This document shows, piece after piece, positions 16,573 through 25,704 of a DNA stretch of 64,000 nucleotides. The position numbers were made by a program, and so were the translations under genes. Source of the stretch: Anaerococcus vaginalis ATCC 51170. GTDB lineage: Bacteria; Bacillota; Clostridia; Tissierellales; Peptoniphilaceae. The DNA lies in contig NZ_GG700527.1 of assembly GCF_000163295.1 (NCBI RefSeq), forward strand, positions 883,166 to 947,165, in the 5' to 3' direction. The notes beneath the pieces are model-generated. The model saw only the letters and a list, made by a program, of their open reading frames with translations. It did not search any database and was not told where the DNA came from. The first letter of the stretch is position 1; each line of letters opens with the position of its first letter.

Positions 16573-18648
16573 TTATTCTTCAGTAGAATCTTCGTCTTCT
16601 ATTTCTATACCTGATAGTACTTCTTCTATAGCAAATCCAATGTTATTATTTAAATCATTATCGCCAAATTCGTTGTTTGCTTCTTTCTTTTCAGCTTTTC
16701 TTTTAGCTTTAGCATTAGATCTGTTTTTGTTTTCTTCGTTATTTCTTCTTGGTTTTCTTTCAGTTCTTTCTGGAGCTTCTTTTAAAGCTTTAATTGAAAG
16801 ACCAATTTTTTCTTCTTCTGGATCGATGCTTAAAATTTTAACTTCTACTTCATCGCCAACATTTAATTCATCTGATGGTTTTTCAACATGATCCCATGAA
16901 ATTTCAGAAACGTGAATTAATCCTTCAACTCCTTCGCTAACTTCAACGAAAGCACCAAAGTCTAAAAGATTTACAACTTTTCCTGTTATAACATCTCCAA
17001 CTTCATGTTCATTTGTAAATTCTGCAAATGGTTTTTCAAGAAGTTGTTTTCTTCCAAGTGAAATTCTATTTTTTTCTTTGTTTAATTTTAAAATTTTAAC
17101 TTCAATATCATCGCCGATATTTAAAACATCCTTTGGATGTTCTACTCTTGTCCAAGCTATATCAGATACGTGAAGTAATCCATCAAGACTTCCTATTTCA
17201 ATGAAAGCACCAAAATCTGTAAGTCTTGCAACTTTTCCTGTTATAACTTGTCCTTCTTCTAATTCATCCCATTGTTCATCAAGTTTTTCTTCAACAATGT
17301 CTTTTCTTGATAAAACTAGACGATTTTTTCTCTCATCTATTGAAATGATTTTAAGATCCCAATGTTCTCCAACAAATTTTTTGAAGTTTTTAACAAAATA
17401 TGGAGCTATTTGGCTTGCAGGAACAAATCCATTGATTCCCATAACTCTAGCTGTAAGACCACCTTTGTTTGCTCCTGTTACATCACCTTCAACAGTTTGG
17501 TCATTTTCGTAAGCTTCTCTAAGGTTTTTCCAATTTTTCATTCCTTCTACTCTTCTAGTAGATAATGAAACATTGCCTTCTCCATCATCAAGTTTTATAA
17601 CATAAACTTCTACTTCTTGACCGATTTCAAAATTATCTTTTGGATTTTCTCTTTGTTCTTCAGTCATTTCATCTAATTTTACAATACCATCTGCACGATA
17701 TTGAATGTCTACGAAAACTTCATCATCTTTCACATCAATAATTGTTCCGTTTACAACATCTCTAGGATATATTTTTTTCATACTATCTTCAATGCTGTTC
17801 ATTAATTCTTCATTTGTTAAATCATCCATCCTATTAACTACCTCCTCGATAACCTGATCTGGTGTGGATGCACCAGCGATTACCCCTATTATATTAAAAT
17901 TTGAGAGCTTTTGCAAAGGTAGATCTTTAACAGTTTCTATTCTTTGAACATTTTCACAATACTTTTGTGCTATTTGATAAAGCTTGTTTGTATTCGAACT
18001 ATTAAAACCACCAACAACAATCATACAATCAACTTCTTTTGATAGGCTCTTACATGCTTCTTGCCTTAATCTTGTAGCATTGCAGATTGTATTTTCTATT
18101 ACTACATCATCATTCGTCTTCTCTAACTCATGAGCAATATTCTCAAAAAAATCAATTCTGTTTGTTGTTTGACTAACAACATAAAGTTTTGACATATTTG
18201 TAATATTTTTTGCTTCAGTCTCATCTTTTATTATTATACCATTATTTACGTAAGATGCCATAGCTTTTATTTCGGGATGTTCTTTATCTCCAATAATTAC
18301 TATGGTGTATCCTTCATGTTCTTTTTTGATTATTTTTTTGTAAATATTTAAAAGAACTGGACAAGTTGCATCAACAACTTCATTAGAATTTTTTTTAAGA
18401 TTTTCTTTTAGATTTTCACTTACTCCATGGCTTCTTATTACAATTTGTGAATTTTTTATTTTTAAAATTTCATTTTCATCTACAACACTTACGCCTTTTT
18501 TTTCAAGCCTTTTAACTTGAGTTGGATTGTGAACCAAAGGCCCTAGTGTATATGTTTTTATATTTTTTTCGCTTGCTTTATTTGCAAGGTCAACACTTCT
18601 TCTAACCCCGTTACAAAAGCCAGAATTTTTCGCAACTATTATTTTCAT
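16573..18648 (-). CDS. ispH-rpsA: Fused IspH (HMBPP reductase) and ribosomal protein S1
   Basis: Two functions in one 691-residue chain. Residues 1-280 are IspH, the last enzyme of the MEP isoprenoid pathway, with its three cluster cysteines at 12, 96 and 189. Residues from about 300 hold four S1 RNA-binding repeats, the last two marked by LTDFGAFIEIG and LLDFGAFVEVS, followed by a basic and then acidic low-complexity tail. The same fusion is known from clostridia. The ATG follows AAAGG. It is flanked by plsC and cmk, as in related Firmicutes, and ends at an intrinsic terminator. Confidence 0.96.
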   Translation of the reverse strand: MKIIVAKNSGFCNGVRRSVDLANKASEKNIKTYTLGPLVHNPTQVKRLEKKGVSVVDENEILKIKNSQIVIRSHGVSENLKENLKKNSNEVVDATCPVLLNIYKKIIKKEHEGYTIVIIGDKEHPEIKAMASYVNNGIIIKDETEAKNITNMSKLYVVSQTTNRIDFFENIAHELEKTNDDVVIENTICNATRLRQEACKSLSKEVDCMIVVGGFNSSNTNKLYQIAQKYCENVQRIETVKDLPLQKLSNFNIIGVIAGASTPDQVIEEVVNRMDDLTNEELMNSIEDSMKKIYPRDVVNGTIIDVKDDEVFVDIQYRADGIVKLDEMTEEQRENPKDNFEIGQEVEVYVIKLDDGEGNVSLSTRRVEGMKNWKNLREAYENDQTVEGDVTGANKGGLTARVMGINGFVPASQIAPYFVKNFKKFVGEHWDLKIISIDERKNRLVLSRKDIVEEKLDEQWDELEEGQVITGKVARLTDFGAFIEIGSLDGLLHVSDIAWTRVEHPKDVLNIGDDIEVKILKLNKEKNRISLGRKQLLEKPFAEFTNEHEVGDVITGKVVNLLDFGAFVEVSEGVEGLIHVSEISWDHVEKPSDELNVGDEVEVKILSIDPEEEKIGLSIKALKEAPERTERKPRRNNEENKNRSNAKAKRKAEKKEANNEFGDNDLNNNIGFAIEEVLSGIEIEDEDSTEE

Positions 18649-18649
18649 C

Positions 18650-19240
18650 TCAAACCTTTCTTAAAAATTTGTGATTTTCATACATTTTCTCATAAGTTTC
18701 ATCCATGATTTTTTCCATTGCATCTTTTGATTTATATTTTTCAAAATCTTCAATTTGTATAAGATTTTTAATGTATAAATCCGTTTTACAAAATGGCTTA
18801 TAAGAAGATATAATTTCTATTGTTAATATATCAGTTTTTGATTTAAGTGCAATATATCCTGCACCATCTTTTATATTTTCTCTTTTTATTTCCTTAACTC
18901 TTGTTCCTTCAGGAAATATTCCTAAAATTTTTCCTGTTTTTATTAATTTTATTGAATCTCTTAAAACCGATAAATCTTTTCCATCTCTTTGAGCTGGTAT
19001 TGCATTTAAAGATTTTAATATATTTTTTAAAATTGGTATTTCAAATAATTCTTTTTTTGCTATAAAATGAATCTGCCTATCTAAAGCCATTGCAACAAAA
19101 ACCGGATCAAGAAAAGATTTGTGATTTGCACAAACAATAAATTTTCTATCTTGTGGAATATTTTCATAACCGTGTACTTTTATCCTAAACAAAGGTGTTG
19201 CTATTAATCTTAATATTAAATATATAAATCTATAAAACAT
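18650..19240 (-). CDS. plsC: 1-acyl-sn-glycerol-3-phosphate acyltransferase
   Basis: Transfers an acyl group to lysophosphatidic acid in phospholipid synthesis at the membrane. The 196-residue protein has a hydrophobic N-terminus, the catalytic NHKSFLD motif (about residues 39-45), and FPEGTR as the substrate-binding motif. The length fits small Firmicute PlsC proteins. The ATG overlaps the end of cmk by 11 bases, so the two are coupled, and ispH-rpsA follows after one base. The order cmk-plsC-ispH-rpsA is the conserved clostridial arrangement. Confidence 0.94.
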   Translation of the reverse strand: MFYRFIYLILRLIATPLFRIKVHGYENIPQDRKFIVCANHKSFLDPVFVAMALDRQIHFIAKKELFEIPILKNILKSLNAIPAQRDGKDLSVLRDSIKLIKTGKILGIFPEGTRVKEIKRENIKDGAGYIALKSKTDILTIEIISSYKPFCKTDLYIKNLIQIEDFEKYKSKDAMEKIMDETYEKMYENHKFLRKV

Positions 19241-19880
19241 CTTCTTTGTCCATTTTATTTATAATTTCTTCAATAGTTTCATCAATTGTTAAATTTGAAG
19301 AATCTATTTCTATGGCATCTTCTGCTTTTTTTAATGGAGAAATTTCCCTGTGTGAATCTAAATAATCTCTTTTTTCTATATCTTTTTGAATTTCTTCAAG
19401 TGATTTATCAATTTCATTTTGCTCATAGCGTCTTTTTGCCCTAACTTCACTTGATGCTACTAGAAAAAATTTGTACTTTGCATTAGGAAAAACTACAGTG
19501 CCTATATCTCTTCCATCAAGAATAATTGATTTATTTTGAGAAATTTTTCTTTGCATATCTACTAAATATTTTCTAACTAAGAAAATAGATGATACCCATG
19601 ATACATTTTCAGTTACTTCCTTATTTCTAATTTTTTCGCTTACATCTTTTTCATTTAAAAATACCTTGTCACCTTTTATGTCGATATTAATTTTTCTAAG
19701 CAAATCTATATCAATTTTGTCTGATTTTTTTATATTATTTTCTAAAAAAAATAAGGTTACTGCCCTATACATTGAACCTGTATTTAAATATGAAATTTTT
19801 AATTTTTTAGCCAAAATATTTGCTATTGTGCTTTTTCCTGATCCACTTGGTCCATCTAAAGCTATAATAAAATTACTCAT
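19230..19880 (-). CDS. cmk: Cytidylate kinase
   Basis: Phosphorylates CMP and dCMP with ATP in pyrimidine nucleotide metabolism. The 216-residue protein has the P-loop DGPSGSGKST near the N-terminus, LNTGSMYRA as the nucleotide-monophosphate site, and DGRDIGTVVFP followed by a lid region (RAKRRYEQN). The start follows AAGGAGGG and overlaps the end of the upstream flavoprotein gene by 8 bases. It is the first of the conserved cmk-plsC-ispH-rpsA series. Confidence 0.97.
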   Translation of the reverse strand: MSNFIIALDGPSGSGKSTIANILAKKLKISYLNTGSMYRAVTLFFLENNIKKSDKIDIDLLRKINIDIKGDKVFLNEKDVSEKIRNKEVTENVSWVSSIFLVRKYLVDMQRKISQNKSIILDGRDIGTVVFPNAKYKFFLVASSEVRAKRRYEQNEIDKSLEEIQKDIEKRDYLDSHREISPLKKAEDAIEIDSSNLTIDETIEEIINKMDKEDVL

Positions 19881-21099
19881 TTTCCCTCCTTAAATCCTTA
19901 GCACAAGCATAGGCTTGTGAAAATGCAATTTGCAAATTATATCCTCCTGTAAGAGCATCAACATCTGTAACTTCCCCAACAAAATACAGACCAGAAACTA
20001 TTTTTGATTGCATATTTTTAGGATCAAGTTCTTTACAATCAACTCCACCTGAGGTTATAATAGCATTTTTTATTTCACTTAATCCATTAAATTTTAAATG
20101 AAAATATTTAATTTCTTTTATTAATCTAAATCTCTCATCTTTTGTAATTTGGTTTGCTTTTGTATGAAAATCTATATTTGATCTTTTTAAAACTACATCT
20201 ACAAAAGCATTTAGCAATAGTTTTTTTAAAATATTTCCTACATCTTTATTAGAATTATTTTCAAAATCTCTTAGAAGCCTATTATCTAATTTTTCAAAAT
20301 CTAGACCTGCTTTAAGGTCAATATACATATTTTTGACTTTTTTTCTATTAATTAGTGATGACATAGTTAAAACAATAGGTCCTGTTATAAATTTTTTTCC
20401 TATTAGCATTTCTCCAAATTCACTAACTTTTTTATCTTCGCACTCCGCATTCAAGCTTACATTTTTTAAGGAAATCCCATTTAAGCTATCTAAATCATCA
20501 TCTAAAAATTTAATGGGACAAAGACCTGGTTTTGTACTAATAATTTTATGAGAAAAATATTTTGCAAATTTATAACCATCGCCAGTTGAACCTGTCAATG
20601 GATATGAAAGACCTCCTGTTGCAATTACAACTTTATCAAATTCATAAGAATTATTTTGGGTAAGAACAATAAATTTATTTAAATTTTTGTCTTTATAAAT
20701 TTTATTTACATTTTCATTTAATTTTAAATCTATATTTTTTTCTTTAATAAGCTTTTCAAAAAATTTAATTACATCATTTGATTTTTCACTTTTTGGAAAA
20801 ACCCTATCTCCTCTTTGGGTTGTAAGTTTTAATCCCTTATTTTCCAAATAATCCATAAGAGCGTAATTATCAAAATTTGTAAATGACGAATACATAAACT
20901 TCTTGTTTACAAGAATATTATCCAAAAATTCATCAAAAAATTTGGCATTAGTAATATTACACCTGCCTTTTCCGGTTATAAATATTTTCTTGCCAATTTT
21001 GTCATTTTTTTCTATTAAAGTTATTTTATTTTTTTCGTTTTTAGCATTTATTGCAGTAAAAATACCGCCTGCTCCTGCTCCAATTATTCCAATATCCAT
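19873..21099 (-). CDS. FAD-dependent oxidoreductase, HI0933/YhiN family
   Basis: Probable flavoprotein oxidoreductase of unknown substrate. The 408 residues begin with the FAD-binding IGAGAGGIFTAINA (about residues 5-18), contain the family motif GKGRCNITNA and GGLSYPLTGSTGDG, and end with the conserved GEVTDVDALTGGYNLQIAF segment. Related proteins are sometimes named BaiN or YhiN, but the physiological reaction is not known and I do not assign one. It lies two bases after the pseudouridine synthase stop and overlaps cmk, so it belongs to this operon. Confidence 0.9.
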   Translation of the reverse strand: MDIGIIGAGAGGIFTAINAKNEKNKITLIEKNDKIGKKIFITGKGRCNITNAKFFDEFLDNILVNKKFMYSSFTNFDNYALMDYLENKGLKLTTQRGDRVFPKSEKSNDVIKFFEKLIKEKNIDLKLNENVNKIYKDKNLNKFIVLTQNNSYEFDKVVIATGGLSYPLTGSTGDGYKFAKYFSHKIISTKPGLCPIKFLDDDLDSLNGISLKNVSLNAECEDKKVSEFGEMLIGKKFITGPIVLTMSSLINRKKVKNMYIDLKAGLDFEKLDNRLLRDFENNSNKDVGNILKKLLLNAFVDVVLKRSNIDFHTKANQITKDERFRLIKEIKYFHLKFNGLSEIKNAIITSGGVDCKELDPKNMQSKIVSGLYFVGEVTDVDALTGGYNLQIAFSQAYACAKDLRRENE

Positions 21100-21101
21100 T
21101 T

Positions 21102-21797
21102 TTATAAACTTTCCAAATATTCCACTTCTTTTTTACTTAATTTTTTATAATCTCCATCTTTTAAGTCATCAAGACAAATTTGTCCTATTTTTATTCTTTT
21201 TAAATCTATAACTTTTATTTTGAAATATTCAAACATTCTTCTAATTTGCCTATTGTAGCCTTGATGAATTGTAACTTTGTAAGTGATTTTTTCTTTATCT
21301 ATTAAAGAAATTTTTGCATCTGATGTTATTTCTTTTTGCGATAATTTTAATCCATCCATAAAATTTTTTTCTTGGTAAGCTGTAAGTTTTTTATCTACCT
21401 TAACTATATAAATTTTATCAATTTTTTTACTTGGATGAATTATTTTATTTGTTATTTTACCATCATTAGTAATTATCATAAGACCATGACTATCTTTGTC
21501 AAGCCTTCCCGCACAAAAAAATCTCTCATCAATATTAAGCAACTTATTTAAATCTTTTTCGTTGTGAGGATCATAATTTGATGAGATATATCCAATTGGT
21601 TTATTTAATTTATAGTAGAAATTTTTTTGGATTTTTAAAATTTTTCCATCAATTTTAACTTCATCTTCTTCTTTTACTTGATATGATAAGTCTTCTAATT
21701 TATTTCCATTTACAAAAACTTTGCCGTTTTTTATATATTCTTCGCTTTTTCTTCTTGATGCAAATCCTGTTTTTGCTATATATTTATTAATCCTCAT
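21102..21797 (-). CDS. rluB: RNA pseudouridine synthase, RsuA/RluB family
   Basis: Isomerises uridine to pseudouridine, most likely in 23S rRNA by analogy with the scpB-linked B. subtilis enzyme. The 231-residue form starting MRINKYIAKTG is preferred because GGAG is correctly spaced before it; a codon four residues upstream is also possible. An S4 RNA-binding domain covers residues 1-60, followed by the catalytic GRLDKDSHGLMI motif with its aspartate and a GYNRQIRRM segment. It overlaps scpB by 11 bases. The exact modified position cannot be told from sequence. Confidence 0.9.
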   Translation of the reverse strand: MRINKYIAKTGFASRRKSEEYIKNGKVFVNGNKLEDLSYQVKEEDEVKIDGKILKIQKNFYYKLNKPIGYISSNYDPHNEKDLNKLLNIDERFFCAGRLDKDSHGLMIITNDGKITNKIIHPSKKIDKIYIVKVDKKLTAYQEKNFMDGLKLSQKEITSDAKISLIDKEKITYKVTIHQGYNRQIRRMFEYFKIKVIDLKRIKIGQICLDDLKDGDYKKLSKKEVEYLESL

Positions 21798-22323
21798 CAA
21801 TATCTCCATCTATTTTTTCATCAATTTTTGGCAATTGGTCAAGATTTGAAATATTAAAATATTTTAAAAAAAGATCAGTTGTAACATATATAATAGGCTT
21901 TCCAATTTTATCAAGTCTGCCATTTTCTTTTATAAGTTTTTTATCTAAAAGAGAATCTATTGTTGATTGGGATTTAACTCCTCTTATTTTATCAATTTCT
22001 GCTCTTGTTATTGGTTGCTTGTAAGCGATAATTGATAGGGTTTCTAAAGATGAATTAGATAAATTTTTCTCCGATTTTTTTACTATATTTGAAATATATT
22101 TTTCGTGATCTGGTCTGGTTGCAAATTGGTATTTGTCTTCGTATTTTTTTATAATAAGTCCCGAAGATTTTAAATTCCTATCATCTACCATCTCATTAAT
22201 CGCCTTTCTTATTTCAGATTTTTCGGCGTCAAATATAATTTTTCCAAGATCGTTAATGTCAATCGGTTCGCCCCAAATATATAAAATTTCTTCAATAATT
22301 CCTTTTAAGTAATCACTATTCAT
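21787..22323 (-). CDS. scpB: Segregation and condensation protein B
   Basis: Winged-helix partner of ScpA in the SMC condensin complex, acting in chromosome compaction and segregation. The 178-residue protein shows the two winged-helix halves, with EILYIWGEPIDINDL near the start and the conserved LSIIAYKQPITRAEIDKIRG and SLLDKKLIKENGR segments. The C-terminus is acidic. The ATG overlaps the end of scpA by 8 bases, the usual scpA-scpB coupling, and the pseudouridine synthase follows, as in many Firmicutes. Confidence 0.95.
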   Translation of the reverse strand: MNSDYLKGIIEEILYIWGEPIDINDLGKIIFDAEKSEIRKAINEMVDDRNLKSSGLIIKKYEDKYQFATRPDHEKYISNIVKKSEKNLSNSSLETLSIIAYKQPITRAEIDKIRGVKSQSTIDSLLDKKLIKENGRLDKIGKPIIYVTTDLFLKYFNISNLDQLPKIDEKIDGDIDED

Positions 22324-23029
22324 TCTTATCCCTTTTTACTATCAAAAATTCATTTATTTTTTCTTCTTCCAAGTATATTTCTTTTAATCTTACAAGCTCA
22401 AGAAGTGCTAAAAATGTTCCTATACAAGCATCTTTTGATTTTATTTTATCTGTAATTTTATTTAACCTTATTGATTTGGTAAATTTTAAAGTATTTCTTA
22501 TTTTTTTTATATAATCATTTACATCAAGTCTTTTAATAGATTTAATAAGATCTGGTTTTTCTATTTTTTCATTCTTGTAAGCTCTTATTAATTTTGTAAA
22601 TTCATTTTTCAAAATATTAACATCTTTACTGATTATTTCATATTTTGATTTATATTTTGATAAATCTTCTTGGTATTTTGTATAATAAGATTTCGCTTCA
22701 TTTTCAAGAATTTTTAAATCATCTTCTACGCTTTTTATTTTTTTATATTCTATAAGATATGAAATAAAATCTTCTTCTACTGTATCATTTTTATCTTTTG
22801 GCATCAATTTACTAGATTTTATGTATAACAAAATAGAAGATATATAAATAAACTCACTTAATTGACCAAGAGGAATATCCATTTCATTGATAGCCTCCAT
22901 GTAAGGGCTTGTTATATCTTCTATTTTTATGTCGTAAATATCTACTTTTTGTTTTTCTATAAGTCTTAACAAGACATCAAATGGTCCTGTGTAAACTTCT
23001 AAATCAATATTTAAACTATTACTTTTCAT
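22316..23029 (-). CDS. scpA: Segregation and condensation protein A
   Basis: Kleisin subunit bridging SMC heads in condensin. The 237-residue protein begins with the signature YTGPFDVLLRLIEKQKVDIYDI and an ISSILLYIKSSKLMP segment, then a charged central helix, and ends with the winged helix VRLKEIYLEEE. The ATG at 23029 is preferred over the TTG one codon before it. It overlaps the NUDIX gene by 11 bases and scpB by 8, so the three are coupled. Confidence 0.95.
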   Translation of the reverse strand: MKSNSLNIDLEVYTGPFDVLLRLIEKQKVDIYDIKIEDITSPYMEAINEMDIPLGQLSEFIYISSILLYIKSSKLMPKDKNDTVEEDFISYLIEYKKIKSVEDDLKILENEAKSYYTKYQEDLSKYKSKYEIISKDVNILKNEFTKLIRAYKNEKIEKPDLIKSIKRLDVNDYIKKIRNTLKFTKSIRLNKITDKIKSKDACIGTFLALLELVRLKEIYLEEEKINEFLIVKRDKNE

Positions 23030-23558
23030 CAATCAATCTTTTTGCATACATTACTGCTATTATTGTTTTAGCATCAGTGATTTCGCCATTAATTACCATA
23101 TTATAAACATCTTCAATTTTATATGATTTTTTTTCTAAAAATTCATCTTCATCTAATTCTAATTTTGATTCTTCCAAATTTTTAGCCAAAAAGAATGATA
23201 ATTTATCATTTGTAAAACCAGGAGATGCGTGCATATCAAACAAATATTCAATATCTAATGGTTTATATCCAATTTCTTCTTGCAATTCTCTTTTTGCAGT
23301 TTCAATTGGTTTTTCATTTACTTCAACCAAACCAGCAGGAATTTCTAAAGTGAATTCATCGATTGCCTTTCTATATTGACGTACCAAATAAATAGAATCT
23401 TCCCCATCAAAAGCAATTATTCCTACGCCTTTAACGTGATCTACTATTTCTCTTTTTGAATACTTTTTATCAGGCATTTCCACAGTTTCAACTCTCAAAG
23501 AAAGAATTTTTCCTTCGTAAATGTTGTCAACTTTTATCGTTTTTTCATAATTATCCAT
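23019..23558 (-). CDS. NUDIX hydrolase, ADP-ribose pyrophosphatase type
   Basis: Hydrolyses ADP-ribose or a related nucleoside diphosphate sugar. The Nudix box is complete in residues about 78-100: G, five residues, E, seven residues, then RELQEEIGY. Upstream GIIAFDGEDSIYLVRQYRKA and IDEFTLEIPAG are typical of the ADP-ribose group, and the 179-residue length agrees. The start follows AAGGAAA and directly follows recN. In Firmicutes such a gene is often found near scpA. The substrate is inferred from subfamily resemblance only. Confidence 0.92.
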   Translation of the reverse strand: MDNYEKTIKVDNIYEGKILSLRVETVEMPDKKYSKREIVDHVKGVGIIAFDGEDSIYLVRQYRKAIDEFTLEIPAGLVEVNEKPIETAKRELQEEIGYKPLDIEYLFDMHASPGFTNDKLSFFLAKNLEESKLELDEDEFLEKKSYKIEDVYNMVINGEITDAKTIIAVMYAKRLIDEK

Positions 23559-23559
23559 A

Positions 23560-25251
23560 CTAATTTCCTTTTCTTAACTCTTCTGCCATTTCTATCATTT
23601 CTTTTGCAGATTCCATTGTTTTATCAGTAATATCAACGCCAGCCAAAAGCCTAGCTATTTCTTTTACCCTATCATTTTCTTTAATATTTGTAGATTTTGA
23701 TATAGTTAAATCTTTTTGGTCAAATTTTTCTATAAGAATATGATTAGTTGATAAAGATGCTATTTGTGGAAGATGGCTTATAGCTAAAATTTGTCTTTCT
23801 TTTGATAAGTCTAAAATTTTTTCTCCAACAATTTGAGCTGTTCTACCGCTAATTCCTTGATCAATTTCATCAAATATCATGGTATCAATTTTATCATAAT
23901 CTGCAAAAATTTTTTTAAATGACAATACAATCCTTGAAACTTCTCCGCCAGATGCGGTTTTTGATAAGGATTTTAAATCTTCTCCCTTGTTAGTTTTAAT
24001 GAGAAAATCTATATCATCAATTCCATTAGAATCAATTTTGTTTTTATTTTTAAATAAAACCTTAAAATCCCCATTAATAATATTTAAAGATTGTATTTCA
24101 CTTTTTATTTCCTTTTCCAAATTTTTAGATTTTTCTTTTCTAATTTTTGAAAGTTCTAGGGACTTTTCTTCTAAATTTTTATTTATATTTTTTATATCTT
24201 TGTCAATATTTTTCTTTAAATCACTTATTTTTTCTAATTCTTTTAATCTCAAAGAAATTTTATCATAGTATTCTATAATATCTTCAATTTCATTTCCATA
24301 TTTTCTTTTCAAATCGAAAAGTTTTTGATTAATCATTTCAAGCTCGTATAATCTTTCAGGATTTTGATCAAGCTTATCCTTATAATTATCAAGCTCAGAA
24401 TAAATTTCATTTACTAAGTCTATAACAGTATATATTTTATCGTTAACTTCTTCAATGCTCTTGTCTATTTCTGAAAAATCTGATAAATTTGAAGATAAAT
24501 TAGCTAGAAGTGAGCTAATAGATGCTTTGTCATAATCAAAGGAAGAAATCAATTCTTCACTACTTTCAATACTTTCTCTAAGCTCAGTTATAGAATTTAA
24601 TTTTTTATATTCTTGGTCAATTTTTTCTTCATCAATATTTAAAAGATCAATTTGTTCAATATCATCAAGTTGATAATTAATTAATTCTTTTTCTCTTGAA
24701 ACTTCTTCTTGGGATAAATTAAATTCATCAAACTTTTTAAGCAAATTATTTTTTTCATTGAATAATTTATTAATTTCATTTTTTAGTTTGATAGTTTCTT
24801 TATCTTTTTTGTAGGCATCAATAATGTCAAGATAATTTCCCTTATCCATAAAAATATTTGAATCGCCTTGTTTGTAAATATCAATTAATAATGAAGAAAT
24901 TTCTTTTATTAACGAAAGATTTGCTACTCTTCCATTTATTCTAATTGATGAAGATTGTTGGCTTATGGTTCTTGTAATAATAAGTTTATTATCATCAAAA
25001 GTAATATCTTTATCTTCTAATTTTTTTATTGTATCTTCGTCCAAATTAAAAACTGCTTCTATAATTGTTTTATCATCAAATTTTCCAATTATATCTTTAT
25101 TTGTTCTTTTTCCCAAGACAATATTGATAGCTTCTAAAATCAAACTTTTTCCAGAACCAGTTTCTCCAGATAAAACATTAAATCCGCTATCAAAAAATAA
25201 GTGATCTCTTTTAATAATCACTAGGTTATTAATAAATAACTCAGCTAACAC
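23560..25251 (-). CDS. recN: DNA repair protein RecN
   Basis: SMC-like ATPase acting early in double-strand break repair. The 563-residue protein has Walker A GETGSGKSLILEA near residue 30, a long coiled coil of about residues 150-370, and the C-terminal ABC signature TASGGEVSRIVLSF with Walker B TMIFDEIDQGISG. The start codon is GTG at 25251, reading MLAELFINN, which matches the family N-terminus and directly follows the argR stop. The order argR-recN is conserved in Firmicutes. Confidence 0.97.
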   Translation of the reverse strand: MLAELFINNLVIIKRDHLFFDSGFNVLSGETGSGKSLILEAINIVLGKRTNKDIIGKFDDKTIIEAVFNLDEDTIKKLEDKDITFDDNKLIITRTISQQSSSIRINGRVANLSLIKEISSLLIDIYKQGDSNIFMDKGNYLDIIDAYKKDKETIKLKNEINKLFNEKNNLLKKFDEFNLSQEEVSREKELINYQLDDIEQIDLLNIDEEKIDQEYKKLNSITELRESIESSEELISSFDYDKASISSLLANLSSNLSDFSEIDKSIEEVNDKIYTVIDLVNEIYSELDNYKDKLDQNPERLYELEMINQKLFDLKRKYGNEIEDIIEYYDKISLRLKELEKISDLKKNIDKDIKNINKNLEEKSLELSKIRKEKSKNLEKEIKSEIQSLNIINGDFKVLFKNKNKIDSNGIDDIDFLIKTNKGEDLKSLSKTASGGEVSRIVLSFKKIFADYDKIDTMIFDEIDQGISGRTAQIVGEKILDLSKERQILAISHLPQIASLSTNHILIEKFDQKDLTISKSTNIKENDRVKEIARLLAGVDITDKTMESAKEMIEMAEELRKGN

Positions 25252-25704
25252 TTATTTCACCATACTTCTTATTGTTTCAATCAAATCGTCAATTTCATCT
25301 ATATTTTTTGGTGTTATAAATATAGTATCAAGTCCTGTTACAATTCCACCAATATTTTCAAGTTTTGCATTTGTTATATACAAACCACAAACTGTTGCAG
25401 TATAAGAAATAGTTTTTATTACAACTAATTGGTAAGATCTTTCTACAGATAATACAGATTCTTTAAATATTTTTTCCATTCTTTCATTTAATGAATCATA
25501 AACAGTATCTATTACTGTATATTTGTATTCATAATCATCAGTTTGTACTTTTGATATTCTAAGCTCTTTTATATCTCTAGAAATTGTAGCTTGAGTAGCA
25601 TCTACTCCTTGATCTCTTAATAATTTAGAAAGTTGACTTTGTGTTTTTACTTCATTATTTTGAATAATATCTAATATAAGTCTTTGTCTAGTGTATTTTT
25701 TCAT
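25252..25704 (-). CDS. argR: Arginine repressor ArgR/AhrC
   Basis: Arginine-responsive transcription regulator, normally hexameric. The 150-residue protein has the N-terminal winged helix (RQRLILDIIQNNEVKTQSQL, then GVDATQATISRDIKEL) and a C-terminal arginine-binding domain that contains a degenerate GTVAGDDT-like segment (GIVTGLDTIFI). No arginine gene is near; this location beside recN and ispA is the standard housekeeping one. The usual arginine-contacting double aspartate of the C-domain is not clearly present, which may alter effector binding. Confidence 0.92.
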   Translation of the reverse strand: MKKYTRQRLILDIIQNNEVKTQSQLSKLLRDQGVDATQATISRDIKELRISKVQTDDYEYKYTVIDTVYDSLNERMEKIFKESVLSVERSYQLVVIKTISYTATVCGLYITNAKLENIGGIVTGLDTIFITPKNIDEIDDLIETIRSMVK

